DNA of 64,000 bases from Clostridiaceae bacterium Marseille-Q4145. GTDB lineage: Bacteria; Bacillota; Clostridia; Lachnospirales; Lachnospiraceae. The DNA is taken from positions 947,501 through 1,011,500 of the forward strand of contig JAGTTP010000002.1 of the NCBI GenBank assembly GCA_018223365.1, in the 5' to 3' direction. Each line of letters begins with the position of its first letter. Position 1 is the stretch's first letter. A program made the translations under genes and the position numbers. The notes beneath the pieces were generated by a model. That model searched no databases. It was not told the DNA's origin and worked only from the letters and a program-made list of their open reading frames with translations. Below, piece by piece: positions 8,184 to 16,658 of this stretch.

Positions 8184-9938
8184 TCATTCTCCCTCCTTCA
8201 CCGTATCTTTTACAGAAATATGGGCATCCCACATTTCCTTATAAAGCGGGCATGACATCAGTAGTTCCTCATGTGTACCATGTGCTGTTACATTTCCATC
8301 ATTTACGACAAAGATCTGATCACTGTCCTTAACGGTAGAAAGCCTGTGTGCGATTACGATCAGTGTCTTCCCTGCTACCAGTTTTGCAATAGAATTCTGC
8401 AGAATCGCCTCATTTTCCGGATCCGTATAAGCAGTTGCCTCATCAAGAATTACAATCGGAGCATCCTTCAGCATTGCCCTTGCAATGGAGATACGCTGCC
8501 TCTCTCCTCCTGACAGATGTCCTCCTGCACCTCCTACAACCGTATCAAATCCGTTCTCAAGCTGCATGATAAATTCATAGCATCCGCTTTTCTTTGTCAC
8601 CTCGATGATCCGTTCATCTGTAGCCTCCGGATTTCCCTGTCTGATATTTTCACGTACCGTTTCATTGAACAGATAATTATCCTGTGCAACATATGCAATT
8701 TTCCGATTAAAATCTGCAAGCGACATTTCTTTGACATCAACTCCACCGATTTTAATACTTCCGGAATCCACATCCCACAAGGACGCAATCAGCTTTGCGA
8801 TGGTTGACTTACCGCTTCCGGAAGGTCCTACGATTGCATTTACCGTTCCTGCTTTTAGCTCCATAGTTACTCCATGCAGAATCTCTTTGTCGTGATAACC
8901 AAACCTGACATTTTCAAGTGTAACGGAGTTATCTTTTGGAACACTTTTACTTTTCTCTGGACGTTCAAGCTCCGGCTGTTCCAGAATTCCTGCCACTTCA
9001 CCAACAATCACTCCGATCTTGCCAAGATCATCTGTATAGGAACCCACTGTGATCAACGGTCCAACGATTCCAAGTGATAAAATAATGCAGATGACAAAAT
9101 CTGAAATCGCAAGTGTTCCATTGGCTACATAATGTGCCCCAAACGGCAATACCGTAAGAAGCGTATAAGGTGTGACCACCATCATCAGTCCATGAAAAAT
9201 CGAGCACCGTTTCATCCAGGAAATAAAGGAATCTGCATAGGCCATAGCCGCCTTTGTAAATTTTGCATAAGAACTTTCTGTCTTTCCAAATGCCTTGATC
9301 ACTTCGATTCCGTCAATATATTCCACTGCCGCATCATTCAGATCTTTTGTTGTCTGAACCGTTCTCTCGAAGCTTGGTTTAAAATCCAGCATCATTCCAA
9401 AATAGGAAAGAAATCCCACTATAACCGGCACCAATGACCAGAGTGCCAGTCTCCAGTCTGTCAGGAAGAAATAAATCAAAATCACAATCGGTGCCAGCAG
9501 ATTGGACGTGAATTCCGGGACAATATGCGCCAGTGTTGTCTCGATACTGTCGATTCTTTCCACCATAATATTTTTAAATGTACCGGAAGATGTGTCTTTC
9601 ACATAGCCAAGAGGTACCCGCGCCAGCTTGTCACAGCAGGATTTTCTTATATTTGCAAGTACTGCAAACGTTGCTTTATGTGACAATGCTGTCGAAAGTG
9701 AATGAAGCAGTTCTGCAATGATAAACGATAATGCAATCAGAACCGCTTTTGCAAGATATATTTCAAACTCCTTTTCACCATTTAAAAACAGCTTTACTAT
9801 ATCTGCAATAATAAAATACGGCAAAATCTTAAAAATCACATTTCCGATTGCAAGTAACACACTCCATACATAGGCAATTCTTTTTTGTCCGGCCCATGTC
9901 AGGATCCAGCTGACTGCCGACTTCTTTTTTTCTTTCAC
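8184..9938 (-). CDS. ABC half-transporter, permease-ATPase fusion (first subunit of pair)
   Basis: 584 residues with a GTG start, supported by AAGGAG 9 bases upstream. An N-terminal membrane domain with about six helices precedes an ATPase domain with Walker A GPSGSGKST, signature LSGGERQR, Walker B IVILDEAT and VIAHRLSTV. It is followed directly by a second half-transporter, giving an apparent heterodimer. It lies downstream of a TetR gene on the same strand, separated by a hairpin that may reduce read-through. Family resemblance is to IrtAB/YbtPQ-type and multidrug half-transporters; see the partner for the substrate argument. Confidence 0.9.
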   Translation of the reverse strand: MKEKKKSAVSWILTWAGQKRIAYVWSVLLAIGNVIFKILPYFIIADIVKLFLNGEKEFEIYLAKAVLIALSFIIAELLHSLSTALSHKATFAVLANIRKSCCDKLARVPLGYVKDTSSGTFKNIMVERIDSIETTLAHIVPEFTSNLLAPIVILIYFFLTDWRLALWSLVPVIVGFLSYFGMMLDFKPSFERTVQTTKDLNDAAVEYIDGIEVIKAFGKTESSYAKFTKAAMAYADSFISWMKRCSIFHGLMMVVTPYTLLTVLPFGAHYVANGTLAISDFVICIILSLGIVGPLITVGSYTDDLGKIGVIVGEVAGILEQPELERPEKSKSVPKDNSVTLENVRFGYHDKEILHGVTMELKAGTVNAIVGPSGSGKSTIAKLIASLWDVDSGSIKIGGVDVKEMSLADFNRKIAYVAQDNYLFNETVRENIRQGNPEATDERIIEVTKKSGCYEFIMQLENGFDTVVGGAGGHLSGGERQRISIARAMLKDAPIVILDEATAYTDPENEAILQNSIAKLVAGKTLIVIAHRLSTVKDSDQIFVVNDGNVTAHGTHEELLMSCPLYKEMWDAHISVKDTVKEGE

Positions 9939-10011
9939 ATTCGTTCACTCCTTACTTTGGTTTTATTGTTGTTTCTTTCATTAGTTTATTCTAACTCATA
10001 TATAATAAAAT

Positions 10012-10037
10012 AGGTGGCTTACTGGCATTAGCCACCT
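10012..10037 (-). terminator. Hairpin between tetR and the ABC genes
   Basis: Eight-base arms AGGTGGCT / AGCCACCT with a 10-base loop, followed on the minus strand by ATTTTATT. It is a plausible partial terminator or attenuator between the regulator and transporter genes. The T-rich tail is interrupted, so strength is uncertain. Confidence 0.55.
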
Positions 10038-10049
10038 GACTTACATTAG

Positions 10050-10679
10050 TTATACCGGGAATTCAATATTCCACAATCGTTCCCAGCCACCTGTATTGAA
10101 TTCTTTCAGCTGATGCACATTTTTCTTTGCAGTCTCCCTGTCTATATCATGCTCAATGATCTGAAATACTGATGAAAAAAATCCCGTATAGATCATATGC
10201 ATAAGGCTTTCCTCTACAATCGGTATTTTCACACCGTTCTCTTTCATCTTTTCCATATATTTCAGGCTGGACTTCATTTCCCGTTCTACCATATTGTGTA
10301 TGAATAGTTCAAATTTTCCACTGTCTCCACATTTCAACAATAATCTGAAATTATCATAATGATCATAAATATAATCAACCATCTGCTCCATTCCATCACT
10401 GGATGTATACGACATATTCCTTGTCTGATCACTGGCCGAAAGCTTTTCAAACTCCTCAACGATCTGATCATAAATCTGATAAATGTGTTCCATATAGGGA
10501 TCTGTCAGTGCATCAAAAAGTGCCTCTTTCGTCGGATAATATTTGTAAAATGCACCAGTAGTAAGTCCGGCATCTTTTACAATGTTTCTTAAAGATGCTC
10601 CGGTCAGACCATCTTTCAGGAAATGTTTTCTGGCTGTATTTAATATATTTTTTTGTGTATCTTCTGCTTTTGTCGACAT
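10050..10679 (-). CDS. TetR/AcrR-family transcriptional regulator
   Basis: 209 residues from ATG 10679; a longer in-frame start at 10733 would lie inside the operator palindrome and lacks a ribosome site, whereas GAGGA precedes 10679. N-terminal HTH: residues 9-55 include TARKHFLKDGLTGASLRNIVKDAGLTTGAFYKYYPTKEALF split across the tetR helices, typical of the family. The C-terminal ligand domain (60-209) is variable. It is in line with the ABC pair and probably represses itself and the transporter until a small ligand binds. The long palindrome in its promoter is the likely operator. Confidence 0.9.
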   Translation of the reverse strand: MSTKAEDTQKNILNTARKHFLKDGLTGASLRNIVKDAGLTTGAFYKYYPTKEALFDALTDPYMEHIYQIYDQIVEEFEKLSASDQTRNMSYTSSDGMEQMVDYIYDHYDNFRLLLKCGDSGKFELFIHNMVEREMKSSLKYMEKMKENGVKIPIVEESLMHMIYTGFFSSVFQIIEHDIDRETAKKNVHQLKEFNTGGWERLWNIEFPV

Positions 10680-10708
10680 TCTTTTCGTATCCTCTAAAGT
10701 TCTTTCCA

Positions 10709-10744
10709 AAAATATAACAGTGCTATATAGCACTGTTATATTTT
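10709..10744. promoter_or_regulatory. 36-bp perfect palindrome, TetR operator
   Basis: A perfect palindrome over 36 bases, centre at 10726/10727, core CAGTGCTATATAGCACTG. It covers the expected transcription start of tetR: a -35 TTGACA lies on the minus strand at 10762-10767 and an AT-rich -10 (AAATAT) overlaps the palindrome edge. TetR-family repressors bind palindromes of this kind next to their own genes, so autoregulation is likely. Confidence 0.8.
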
Positions 10745-10801
10745 AACTCATTACAGGAATTTGTCAAGTCTGCTGTTTCGATTTTTTATTTTCCCGTGTA
10801 T

Positions 10802-11077
10802 TCAATTTTCACTTAGCAGATGCATCTGTAGTTTGATTTTGCCGTCGTCACACCACATGATTCTCTTCAGCATCTTTCCTTTTGACCAATATAAACTTTT
10901 CATTGCTATATATAAGAACGGAACCATGATTTTGCGTGTTGCCTTTCCAATTTGTACAAACTGTCCACCATCAAAAAATACATGCTTTAACGGTATTTTT
11001 GCCTATGTCAGAAATGCCATGGCAAGATCTGCACCAATCGAAGATGCAACTACAAATTCTATTTCTTTGATTCCATG
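10802..11077 (-). pseudogene. Alpha/beta-hydrolase remnant
   Basis: Read on the minus strand, one frame gives HGIKEIEFVVASSIGADLAM, then AFLT, a TAG stop at 11003-11005, then AKIPLKHVFFDGGQFVQIGK and on to a run ending WCDDGKIK. This looks like the middle of an alpha/beta hydrolase: VVASSIGADLAM matches the nucleophile-elbow region. The N-terminal strands and the C-terminal His region are missing and there is an in-frame stop, so it is not functional. It lies downstream of the ECF genes on the same strand. An esterase or hydrolase would fit a metallophore locus, but that is inference. The assignment is from motif memory only. Confidence 0.6.
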
Positions 11078-11078
11078 T

Positions 11079-11303
11079 TTAAGCCTCCTCTTTGACTTTT
11101 TCAAAATCTACTGTCTGTTCCTTCATAGAAATTTTTACCACCTTAAAACCATACTGCAAAAGTTCCTTTTTGAATGTAAGGAACGAATGATCTATAGGCA
11201 CTCCGGCAATGTTTTCAATTTCAGCAAAAGTCAACTTGAAATCGTCTGTTTTATTTTTATTGATCCACTTCCATAAAGGATTATATTTGCTCATAATTAT
11301 CAT
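11079..11303 (-). CDS. Small conserved hypothetical protein
   Basis: 74 residues. The sequence YNPLWKWINKNKTDDFKLTF followed by AEIENIAGVPIDHSFLTFKK resembles a small Firmicutes family of unknown function seen as a free-standing domain of about 70 residues; I cannot name it with certainty. It has no membrane segment or signal. It lies 39 bases after the ECF ATPase gene and just before the hydrolase remnant, with the same orientation, so it may be part of the ECF operon. A GGAAAG ribosome site precedes the ATG by about 7 bases; an internal ATG at 11294 is possible. Confidence 0.7.
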   Translation of the reverse strand: MIIMSKYNPLWKWINKNKTDDFKLTFAEIENIAGVPIDHSFLTFKKELLQYGFKVVKISMKEQTVDFEKVKEEA

Positions 11304-11342
11304 TCATCTACTTTCCAAAACTATTTACGATATCCTTTACCA

Positions 11343-12833
11343 TCAGTCAGATTTACTCCACTTGCCACAACACTTTCCCTGCATAAAATATTTTCTTATC
11401 TTCTCCATTCCTTCTGCATCCATCTGATACTGATCTGCAATAGTTCCATTTTCAAAATGAATGACGTCAGTGCAACACTCTATAATCAGTTCCAAATCAT
11501 GTGTGATCACATAAACCGAAATTCCGGTATCCCACACTTCTCTTAGAACCTCTGCAACCTCCAGCATATGCTTATGATCAAGACCACTGGTTGGTTCATC
11601 CAAAAACAGCACAGAGCGCCCAGAGGCAATTGCAGATGCGATAGCCACCCGCTGCTTCTGACCTCCGGAAAGTGACATTGGATGACGGTCTTTGACTTTT
11701 ATCAGATCCAGCATTTCAAGAAATTTGTCTGCTTCTTTCTCATTTTCTTCTTTCATGCTGATCATAACTTCATCCTGTATTGTCTCTGTAAAAAGCTGAT
11801 GGTTTACTTCCTGCATGACCATATAACAGGCTTTCAGCCTTTCTTTTGGTCTGTAAGTTTTTCCATTCCAGATGATTGTGCCACATTGTTTTTCCAAACC
11901 ACAGAAACAACGGGAAAAAGTAGATTTTCCAGCTCCATTATTGCCCGTAATTGCGACAATCCGATTTGCCGGAATCTCACATTCTCTGATATATAAAATC
12001 TGTGGACCATTCTTATATGCAAAATTAAAATCATGAAGCTCCATTGTGGTTCTTTCTGATATCAACATCTCTGGCATAAGGAGATTTTCCAGAACATAAG
12101 CCCGCAGTCCCATCTCTCCCCGCTTTTCTTCTGTCAGATTTTCAAACTCTGTGGCTGAATAATCCTGAATAATCTGTCCCTCTTTCATATAAATAAACCG
12201 ATCCGCCAGCCCACGCAGATAATACAGGCGATGCTCCGATATAATAATCGTTTTTCCCTGTTCCTTCCAGTGAGCGATTATTCTTCGCAGATCCATGATT
12301 GAAGCTGCATCCAGATTAGAAGAGGGTTCGTCCAGGACAAAAATATCCGGTTTCATGATAGAAACCCCTGCACAGGCAATCTTCTGCTTCTCTCCACCTG
12401 AAAGCTGAAAAATATTGCGTCCAATCAATTTTTTCAGATGCAGCTCCTGAATTGTAGCCTGCAATCGATCTTTGATTTCTTCCTTTGGCATTCCAAGATT
12501 TTCACATCCAAAAGTAATCTCGCTTGTTGTATCTACATTAAAAAACTGTGACCGTGGATTTTGAAAAACACTTCCAACAATTTTTGCTGTATCATACAGT
12601 GGCTGCTGCGAAACATTTATCCCATTTATCCATATCTCACCAGTTAATTTTCCTTCATAATAATGTGGAATCAACCCATTGATCATTCGAGTGAGTGTTG
12701 TTTTTCCACAACCGCTCTCCCCACATAGCACAATAACCTGACCATCTTCTATCTCCAGATCAATATCCCGGATTCCCACAGAATATTCATTATTTTCTCC
12801 ATATGTAAATGTTGCATGATCTATTTTTATCAT
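11343..12833 (-). CDS. ECF transporter fused double ATPase (EcfA-A')
   Basis: 496 residues with two complete ABC domains. Domain 1: GESGCGKTT (about 39-47), LSGGEKQK, IFVLDEP. Domain 2: GNNGAGKST (about 297), LSGGQKQR, VLFLDEP. In energy-coupling factor transporters two ATPases drive a T and an S membrane subunit; a single fused chain is common for MtsC/YkoD-like systems. It follows ecfT by 6 bases, with GAGGTA inside the end of that gene as ribosome site. Together with the S and T genes it forms a full dedicated (group I) ECF importer. Confidence 0.92.
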   Translation of the reverse strand: MIKIDHATFTYGENNEYSVGIRDIDLEIEDGQVIVLCGESGCGKTTLTRMINGLIPHYYEGKLTGEIWINGINVSQQPLYDTAKIVGSVFQNPRSQFFNVDTTSEITFGCENLGMPKEEIKDRLQATIQELHLKKLIGRNIFQLSGGEKQKIACAGVSIMKPDIFVLDEPSSNLDAASIMDLRRIIAHWKEQGKTIIISEHRLYYLRGLADRFIYMKEGQIIQDYSATEFENLTEEKRGEMGLRAYVLENLLMPEMLISERTTMELHDFNFAYKNGPQILYIRECEIPANRIVAITGNNGAGKSTFSRCFCGLEKQCGTIIWNGKTYRPKERLKACYMVMQEVNHQLFTETIQDEVMISMKEENEKEADKFLEMLDLIKVKDRHPMSLSGGQKQRVAIASAIASGRSVLFLDEPTSGLDHKHMLEVAEVLREVWDTGISVYVITHDLELIIECCTDVIHFENGTIADQYQMDAEGMEKIRKYFMQGKCCGKWSKSD

Positions 12834-12839
12834 AATGTA

Positions 12840-13583
12840 CTACCTCAAAAAAACAATATACTGATGCAAAAAGAACAATATAAAGCATGCAAAGCAAACA
12901 ACAATGGCAATAAAATCCTGTACATGAAAGCCAATCTCGCAGACATTGGTTCTTCTGATCGGTGCACCAAGTCCCCTTGTTAGAGCTGCTGCAGACAGCT
13001 CATCACCAATTTTTATTACGGATACCATCAATGGTATCAGCCGGTATTCAATCATAAGGAATGGATTTTTACCACCAAAACGGATATTTCTCATTTTCAT
13101 TGCATCCCGGATTGCCTGATATTCTTCCTTGATTGTAGGAAAGAAACGGAAAATAACTGACAACGGTATAATGATTTTTTCTGTGACATGCATCCGCTCC
13201 ATTGCACTGATAAACTCACTTACAGATGTAGAAGAGATCAGATATGCACCTGTCATAATTCCCGGTGCAAAACGCGTCATAATTGATGTTGCTGCCAATA
13301 CCAGAAAAGAAATCATACCACTCCAAACATTCAATGCCAGCCGCTCCAGTACAAAGCATACCGCATAGAGAACTGCATATTTACCGGCTGTTTTGAATTT
13401 GTGCTCTGACAAAATCAATGCAAATGGTATAAGGCTTAGTATTGGTTTTACTATATTCATGATTCCATCATTGCTGGTACTGAACATCAATGTTGTAATC
13501 GTTATAAGCATAAACAATTTTGTTCTAGGATCTAAAACAATTCCATTTCTGCTGTCAACAGTAGCAGATAATATCTCATCCAT
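12840..13583 (-). CDS. ECF transporter T component (transmembrane)
   Basis: 247 residues from ATG 13583, whose A is shared with the TAA stop of the S gene (TAATG), indicating translational coupling; the frame is open further upstream but only into the S gene. Four to five membrane helices. The cytoplasmic coupling region contains the Ala-Arg-Gly type signature (AALTRGLGAP, near residue 205) and RFFPTIKEEYQAIRDAMKMR, characteristic of CbiQ/EcfT proteins. It links the S component to the fused ATPase. Confidence 0.9.
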   Translation of the reverse strand: MDEILSATVDSRNGIVLDPRTKLFMLITITTLMFSTSNDGIMNIVKPILSLIPFALILSEHKFKTAGKYAVLYAVCFVLERLALNVWSGMISFLVLAATSIMTRFAPGIMTGAYLISSTSVSEFISAMERMHVTEKIIIPLSVIFRFFPTIKEEYQAIRDAMKMRNIRFGGKNPFLMIEYRLIPLMVSVIKIGDELSAAALTRGLGAPIRRTNVCEIGFHVQDFIAIVVCFACFILFFLHQYIVFLR

Positions 13584-14167
13584 TACACGATTCCTGCTTT
13601 TACAAAGTGTTTTTTGAGCAACGCTTTTCCAATCATTCCTCCAATGATTGCGCAGATAAAGATACCTGCAATCACAAGAACAATGCTCCACATAGGCATG
13701 ACAGCCATTACTTTATCTGCATACTCTTTACCAAAACTGGCTGCGAAGCTGGCTCTTGAATCTTCTACCATGAAGTACATTGGAATATATGTACCAACCA
13801 TCCAGAGACTGAATACTGCATATCCAATCAGGCTCCTTTTAGCACTTTTATAATTGCCAAATTTCAGAATCAAATCTCCCAGCAGCCCAAAGATAAGCCC
13901 CAAAGGTACACCCCAATATCCCATTCCGGTAAGTCCCATCAAAAGGCCACTCAGAATTGCCATCAGCGTTACCATACCAAACTTCTTTACCCTTGTCAGG
14001 AATAACATAAATGGAATTCCTGTGATCAGTGTCCACAATGCACCAAGAATCGGAAGAAATATCGGAACAAATCCAATCGGAATTGCCACACAACATCCGA
14101 GTACAAAATAAAGGACTGTGAAAAGTCCCAGATTAATCAGGTCCTTCGCCTGTAATTTGTTATTCAT
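13583..14167 (-). CDS. ECF transporter S component, Trep_Strep/MptD-like
   Basis: 194 residues with five to six hydrophobic segments. It resembles the Trep_Strep family of integral membrane proteins annotated as ECF substrate-binding components (start MNNKLQAKDLINLGLFTVLY, motif GYWGVPLGLIFGLLGDLI). A GGGAGG ribosome site lies 8 bases before the ATG. It is first in the S-T-A operon and divergent from an AraC regulator. The family's substrate is not established to my knowledge; its repeated linkage with IrtAB-like ABC pairs suggests a metal chelate or related small molecule (inference). Confidence 0.85.
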   Translation of the reverse strand: MNNKLQAKDLINLGLFTVLYFVLGCCVAIPIGFVPIFLPILGALWTLITGIPFMLFLTRVKKFGMVTLMAILSGLLMGLTGMGYWGVPLGLIFGLLGDLILKFGNYKSAKRSLIGYAVFSLWMVGTYIPMYFMVEDSRASFAASFGKEYADKVMAVMPMWSIVLVIAGIFICAIIGGMIGKALLKKHFVKAGIV

Positions 14168-14285
14168 ACAGAATACCTCCCTTGTATAATTAGCTCTATC
14201 TAACTACTCCATAAAATACCATATGTTTTGTTATATCTCTACAACCAAATATCATTTTAGCTCCAAACAGCATTGGGTTTTATTG

Positions 14286-14314
14286 TTGACTCTGCTCTCT
14301 TCAAATCCTATAAT
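14286..14314 (+). promoter_or_regulatory. Promoter of the AraC regulator
   Basis: TTGACT at 14286-14291, 17-base spacer, TATAAT at 14309-14314; close to consensus. It lies in the 192-base divergent region between ecfS and araC, where the regulator's own binding sites would also be expected. Confidence 0.75.
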
Positions 14315-14359
14315 ATTATCTGTTACAGGGCAAAAGTACTTATATCAGGGAGATCTTCT

Positions 14360-15349
14360 ATGAAAATTAACGACGTGATCCAAAAATGCATCAAAATACC
14401 GGGTATATCCATAAAACAGGCTGAATATAGTATGGAGCTTATATTAAATACGAAGGAAGGTAAAGGTTCGATGACCTTTTTTTCACTTTTCCCCGGTCTG
14501 TCTCTGGCATATATTTTTATAAATTCTCCAACCTGGACGGCTCCCGACCTTCGATCAGACAGCTCCATTACAAAAGGTCCATTGCTTCTTAACTATTGTG
14601 TGACAGGTCGTTGTGAAATGATCCTAAACAGCAAAAATTTTGTCTACATCAAAGACAGAGAACTTTCTCTCACAGAATGCTTTGCCCAAAAAGAATATGT
14701 TTATCCAAGGCGCATCTATGAGGGGCTTGAATTCTTTATTGATATAGATACATTTACTTTAGAAAATACATGGGTACAAAATGAATTTAGCATTGATTTC
14801 AGAAAAATCTCAGAGATGTTTTGTCCTCATGGAAGCACTTATATATCGACAGCGGCCCACGAAACTGAGGAAATTCTCAAAAAACTATGGGAATTATATG
14901 ATTTTCCGGCCTCTTTTGCAGTCATTCAAATGAAAATATATACGCTCGCTTTATTCTCAGTACTACAAAATTTGGAGGCTATCCCTAAGTCTCAGGCCTG
15001 CACTTTCTTTACTGAATCTCAGGTTAATATTGCTAAAAAGGTCGAAAATATCATTACCTCAGACCTAAGGCAGCATCATCCTGCGTGGGAATTGGCTGAA
15101 TATTTTTCTATCAGCGAAACCAGTCTAAAAAATTATTTTCGCGGTGTTTACGGACAGAATATTTCTGTCTATCTGCGTGAAATGCGTATGAATAAAGCAG
15201 GCGAACTGCTTGCCTCAACACGACTGTCTGTAGCTGAGATTGCAGCACAGGTCGGATATCTGAATCAGAGCAAATTCGCCTCTGTGTTTAAAAAGCATTT
15301 TGGTGTATCACCTTTGGAATATCGCCGCACCAGACATTTAGACTCCTAA
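14360..15349 (+). CDS. AraC-family regulator of the transport island
   Basis: 329 residues from ATG 14360, preceded by AGGGAGA; the longer frame from 14273 would overlap the promoter. Residues 230-329 form the double HTH domain: ELAEYFSISETSLKNYFRGV, then VAEIAAQVGYLNQSKFASVF with KKHFGVSPLEYRR. The N-terminal 200 residues have the layout of PchR/YbtA-like ligand-responsive regulators, which control siderophore uptake genes. It is divergent from the ECF operon, so it likely activates it when the ligand is present. Confidence 0.88.
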   Translation: MKINDVIQKCIKIPGISIKQAEYSMELILNTKEGKGSMTFFSLFPGLSLAYIFINSPTWTAPDLRSDSSITKGPLLLNYCVTGRCEMILNSKNFVYIKDRELSLTECFAQKEYVYPRRIYEGLEFFIDIDTFTLENTWVQNEFSIDFRKISEMFCPHGSTYISTAAHETEEILKKLWELYDFPASFAVIQMKIYTLALFSVLQNLEAIPKSQACTFFTESQVNIAKKVENIITSDLRQHHPAWELAEYFSISETSLKNYFRGVYGQNISVYLREMRMNKAGELLASTRLSVAEIAAQVGYLNQSKFASVFKKHFGVSPLEYRRTRHLDS

Positions 15350-15533
15350 ACTCTCCATTTTGTTGCCTCTCTTCTTTCAACAATAAAATGACGATAAATC
15401 CCATCCTGTCTCACAAGTTCTTCATGTATTCCCTGCTGTACGGTTTTCCATTCTCCAGAACGAAAATCCGTTCAGCTTTCTGTACTGTTTTTAGGCGGTG
15501 TGCAATCATAATAACAGCTTTATCATTTGTCAG
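15346..15533 (-). pseudogene. C-terminal remnant of an ABC ATPase
   Basis: Minus-strand frames give LTNDKAVIMIAHRLKTV QKAERIFVLENGKP, then after a one-base deletion near 15440 VQQGIHEELVRQDGIYRHF and ERREATKWRV before a stop at 15346-15348. This aligns with the last 60 residues of the ABC protein at 6443-8182 (IMIAHRLKTV ... VQQGTHEQLMKQEGIYKRF), at roughly half identity. It is a decayed copy of a related gene, not a recent duplicate. Its stop overlaps the stop of the convergent araC gene. Confidence 0.8.
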
Positions 15534-15563
15534 GTACCATCCACTGGTCATTAAAATGACAAA

Positions 15564-16658
15564 TTACATACAATAAAACTTCTTCCGAAGATATATTCTG
15601 AGTAGCATGATACCCATATTAATGAGTATAAATAGCAAAATCAAATTCACTGGCAGATATTTTCTAGTTACATCTCCAAGCACTGTTATTCCTGAAAGAC
15701 TTCCAATTAAAAACATCTGTGAAATTTCATCCCACATTTTTTTGTATCGTTTTATTGCTTCTATAATCATTACTATCATAATTGCCAATATAAAAATTAT
15801 AGCTACGATTGCCAAAATCCTGATAACCCAGGCTTCTCCCCCCGTATAAGCTATTTTTTGATTGAACCCATTATCATAAGTCGGATATACCAACCATTCA
15901 CAAAATCGAACATACCATGTGAATGGAATCCTAAAAAAATCTATGAAATCATGCTGAAAAGCACCATTCTGTATGATTGCAAACAGGATTACTGTAATGT
16001 ATCCTATTCCCCAGAAATATTCTGCGTCCCTCATTTTTTCGGTTCTGGACTTTACTTCTTTTTTCGTTTTACGGATTTCCATCTCTGCACGTTTCTTTTC
16101 ATTACGGGCTTTTGCTTCTGCCTGTTCCATCTTTTTCTCTGCTTCTTTCTGTTTCTTCTGTGCATCATCTACTGCTTCAACAGATGATTTATTAACCTGT
16201 ATCTGCAATTTAGAGTTCTGGTCCCGAACGTCTTTTATTTCTTCTTCGAGCTGCTCTTGCTCGCTCCTGCTCTTCAAGCCGTTTCTGTTCCTTAAATCGT
16301 CGTTGTTCTTCTGAAGCGATTGATTCAACTTCTGCGTTTCGGACAGTTCGGTTGTCAAACGATGAATTTCGTCGTTTAATTTCCGAATTTCGTCTTGCAT
16401 TTCGTGACTCTCGAAGAATAGCTTCTGTTTTTCCATCTTCAGCTTGTGTGTCCTTTCCTGAAATTTCTGGATAAACTCGTTCATCTTCTGAATTCTCACC
16501 TGTAACTCGTCTCTCTCTTCCGTCACTAGCTCCAGTAACGCCGCCTGCTCCTTCGCAAGCTGCTTCCACTTGTCGGTAGTATCCGGCAAGTTCTTCATCT
16601 GATCTGCTGTCTCTGTTGGCTGAATCTCTGGCTTTTTTCCTATTTCTATCAAATTCAT
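15564..16658 (-). CDS. Coiled-coil membrane protein nested in the relaxase gene
   Basis: 364 residues from ATG 16658, which has a strong AAGGAGGGA ribosome site; an upstream ATG at 16730 lacks one. Residues about 25-215 are a long Glu/Lys/Gln coiled coil, followed by four hydrophobic segments (for example YFWGIGYITVILFAIIQNGA and VIRILAIVAIIFILAIMIVM). The first 449 bases overlap the 3' end of the relaxase in another frame. ColE1-type and RSF1010 mobilization regions also have a second Mob protein nested in mobA, so this may be a membrane-linked relaxosome partner (inference). It has no recognised domain. Confidence 0.8.
   Translation of the reverse strand: MNLIEIGKKPEIQPTETADQMKNLPDTTDKWKQLAKEQAALLELVTEERDELQVRIQKMNEFIQKFQERTHKLKMEKQKLFFESHEMQDEIRKLNDEIHRLTTELSETQKLNQSLQKNNDDLRNRNGLKSRSEQEQLEEEIKDVRDQNSKLQIQVNKSSVEAVDDAQKKQKEAEKKMEQAEAKARNEKKRAEMEIRKTKKEVKSRTEKMRDAEYFWGIGYITVILFAIIQNGAFQHDFIDFFRIPFTWYVRFCEWLVYPTYDNGFNQKIAYTGGEAWVIRILAIVAIIFILAIMIVMIIEAIKRYKKMWDEISQMFLIGSLSGITVLGDVTRKYLPVNLILLFILINMGIMLLRIYLRKKFYCM

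Noticed and set aside
6443..9938. ABC pair as an antibiotic-resistance exporter
   Set aside because: Possible from fold and TetR control alone, but not supported over uptake given the ECF and AraC neighbours; kept as an alternative only.
10761..11276. 171-residue plus-strand open frame
   Set aside because: It is antisense to the small conserved gene and the hydrolase remnant, has no ribosome site and a composition typical of a shadow frame.
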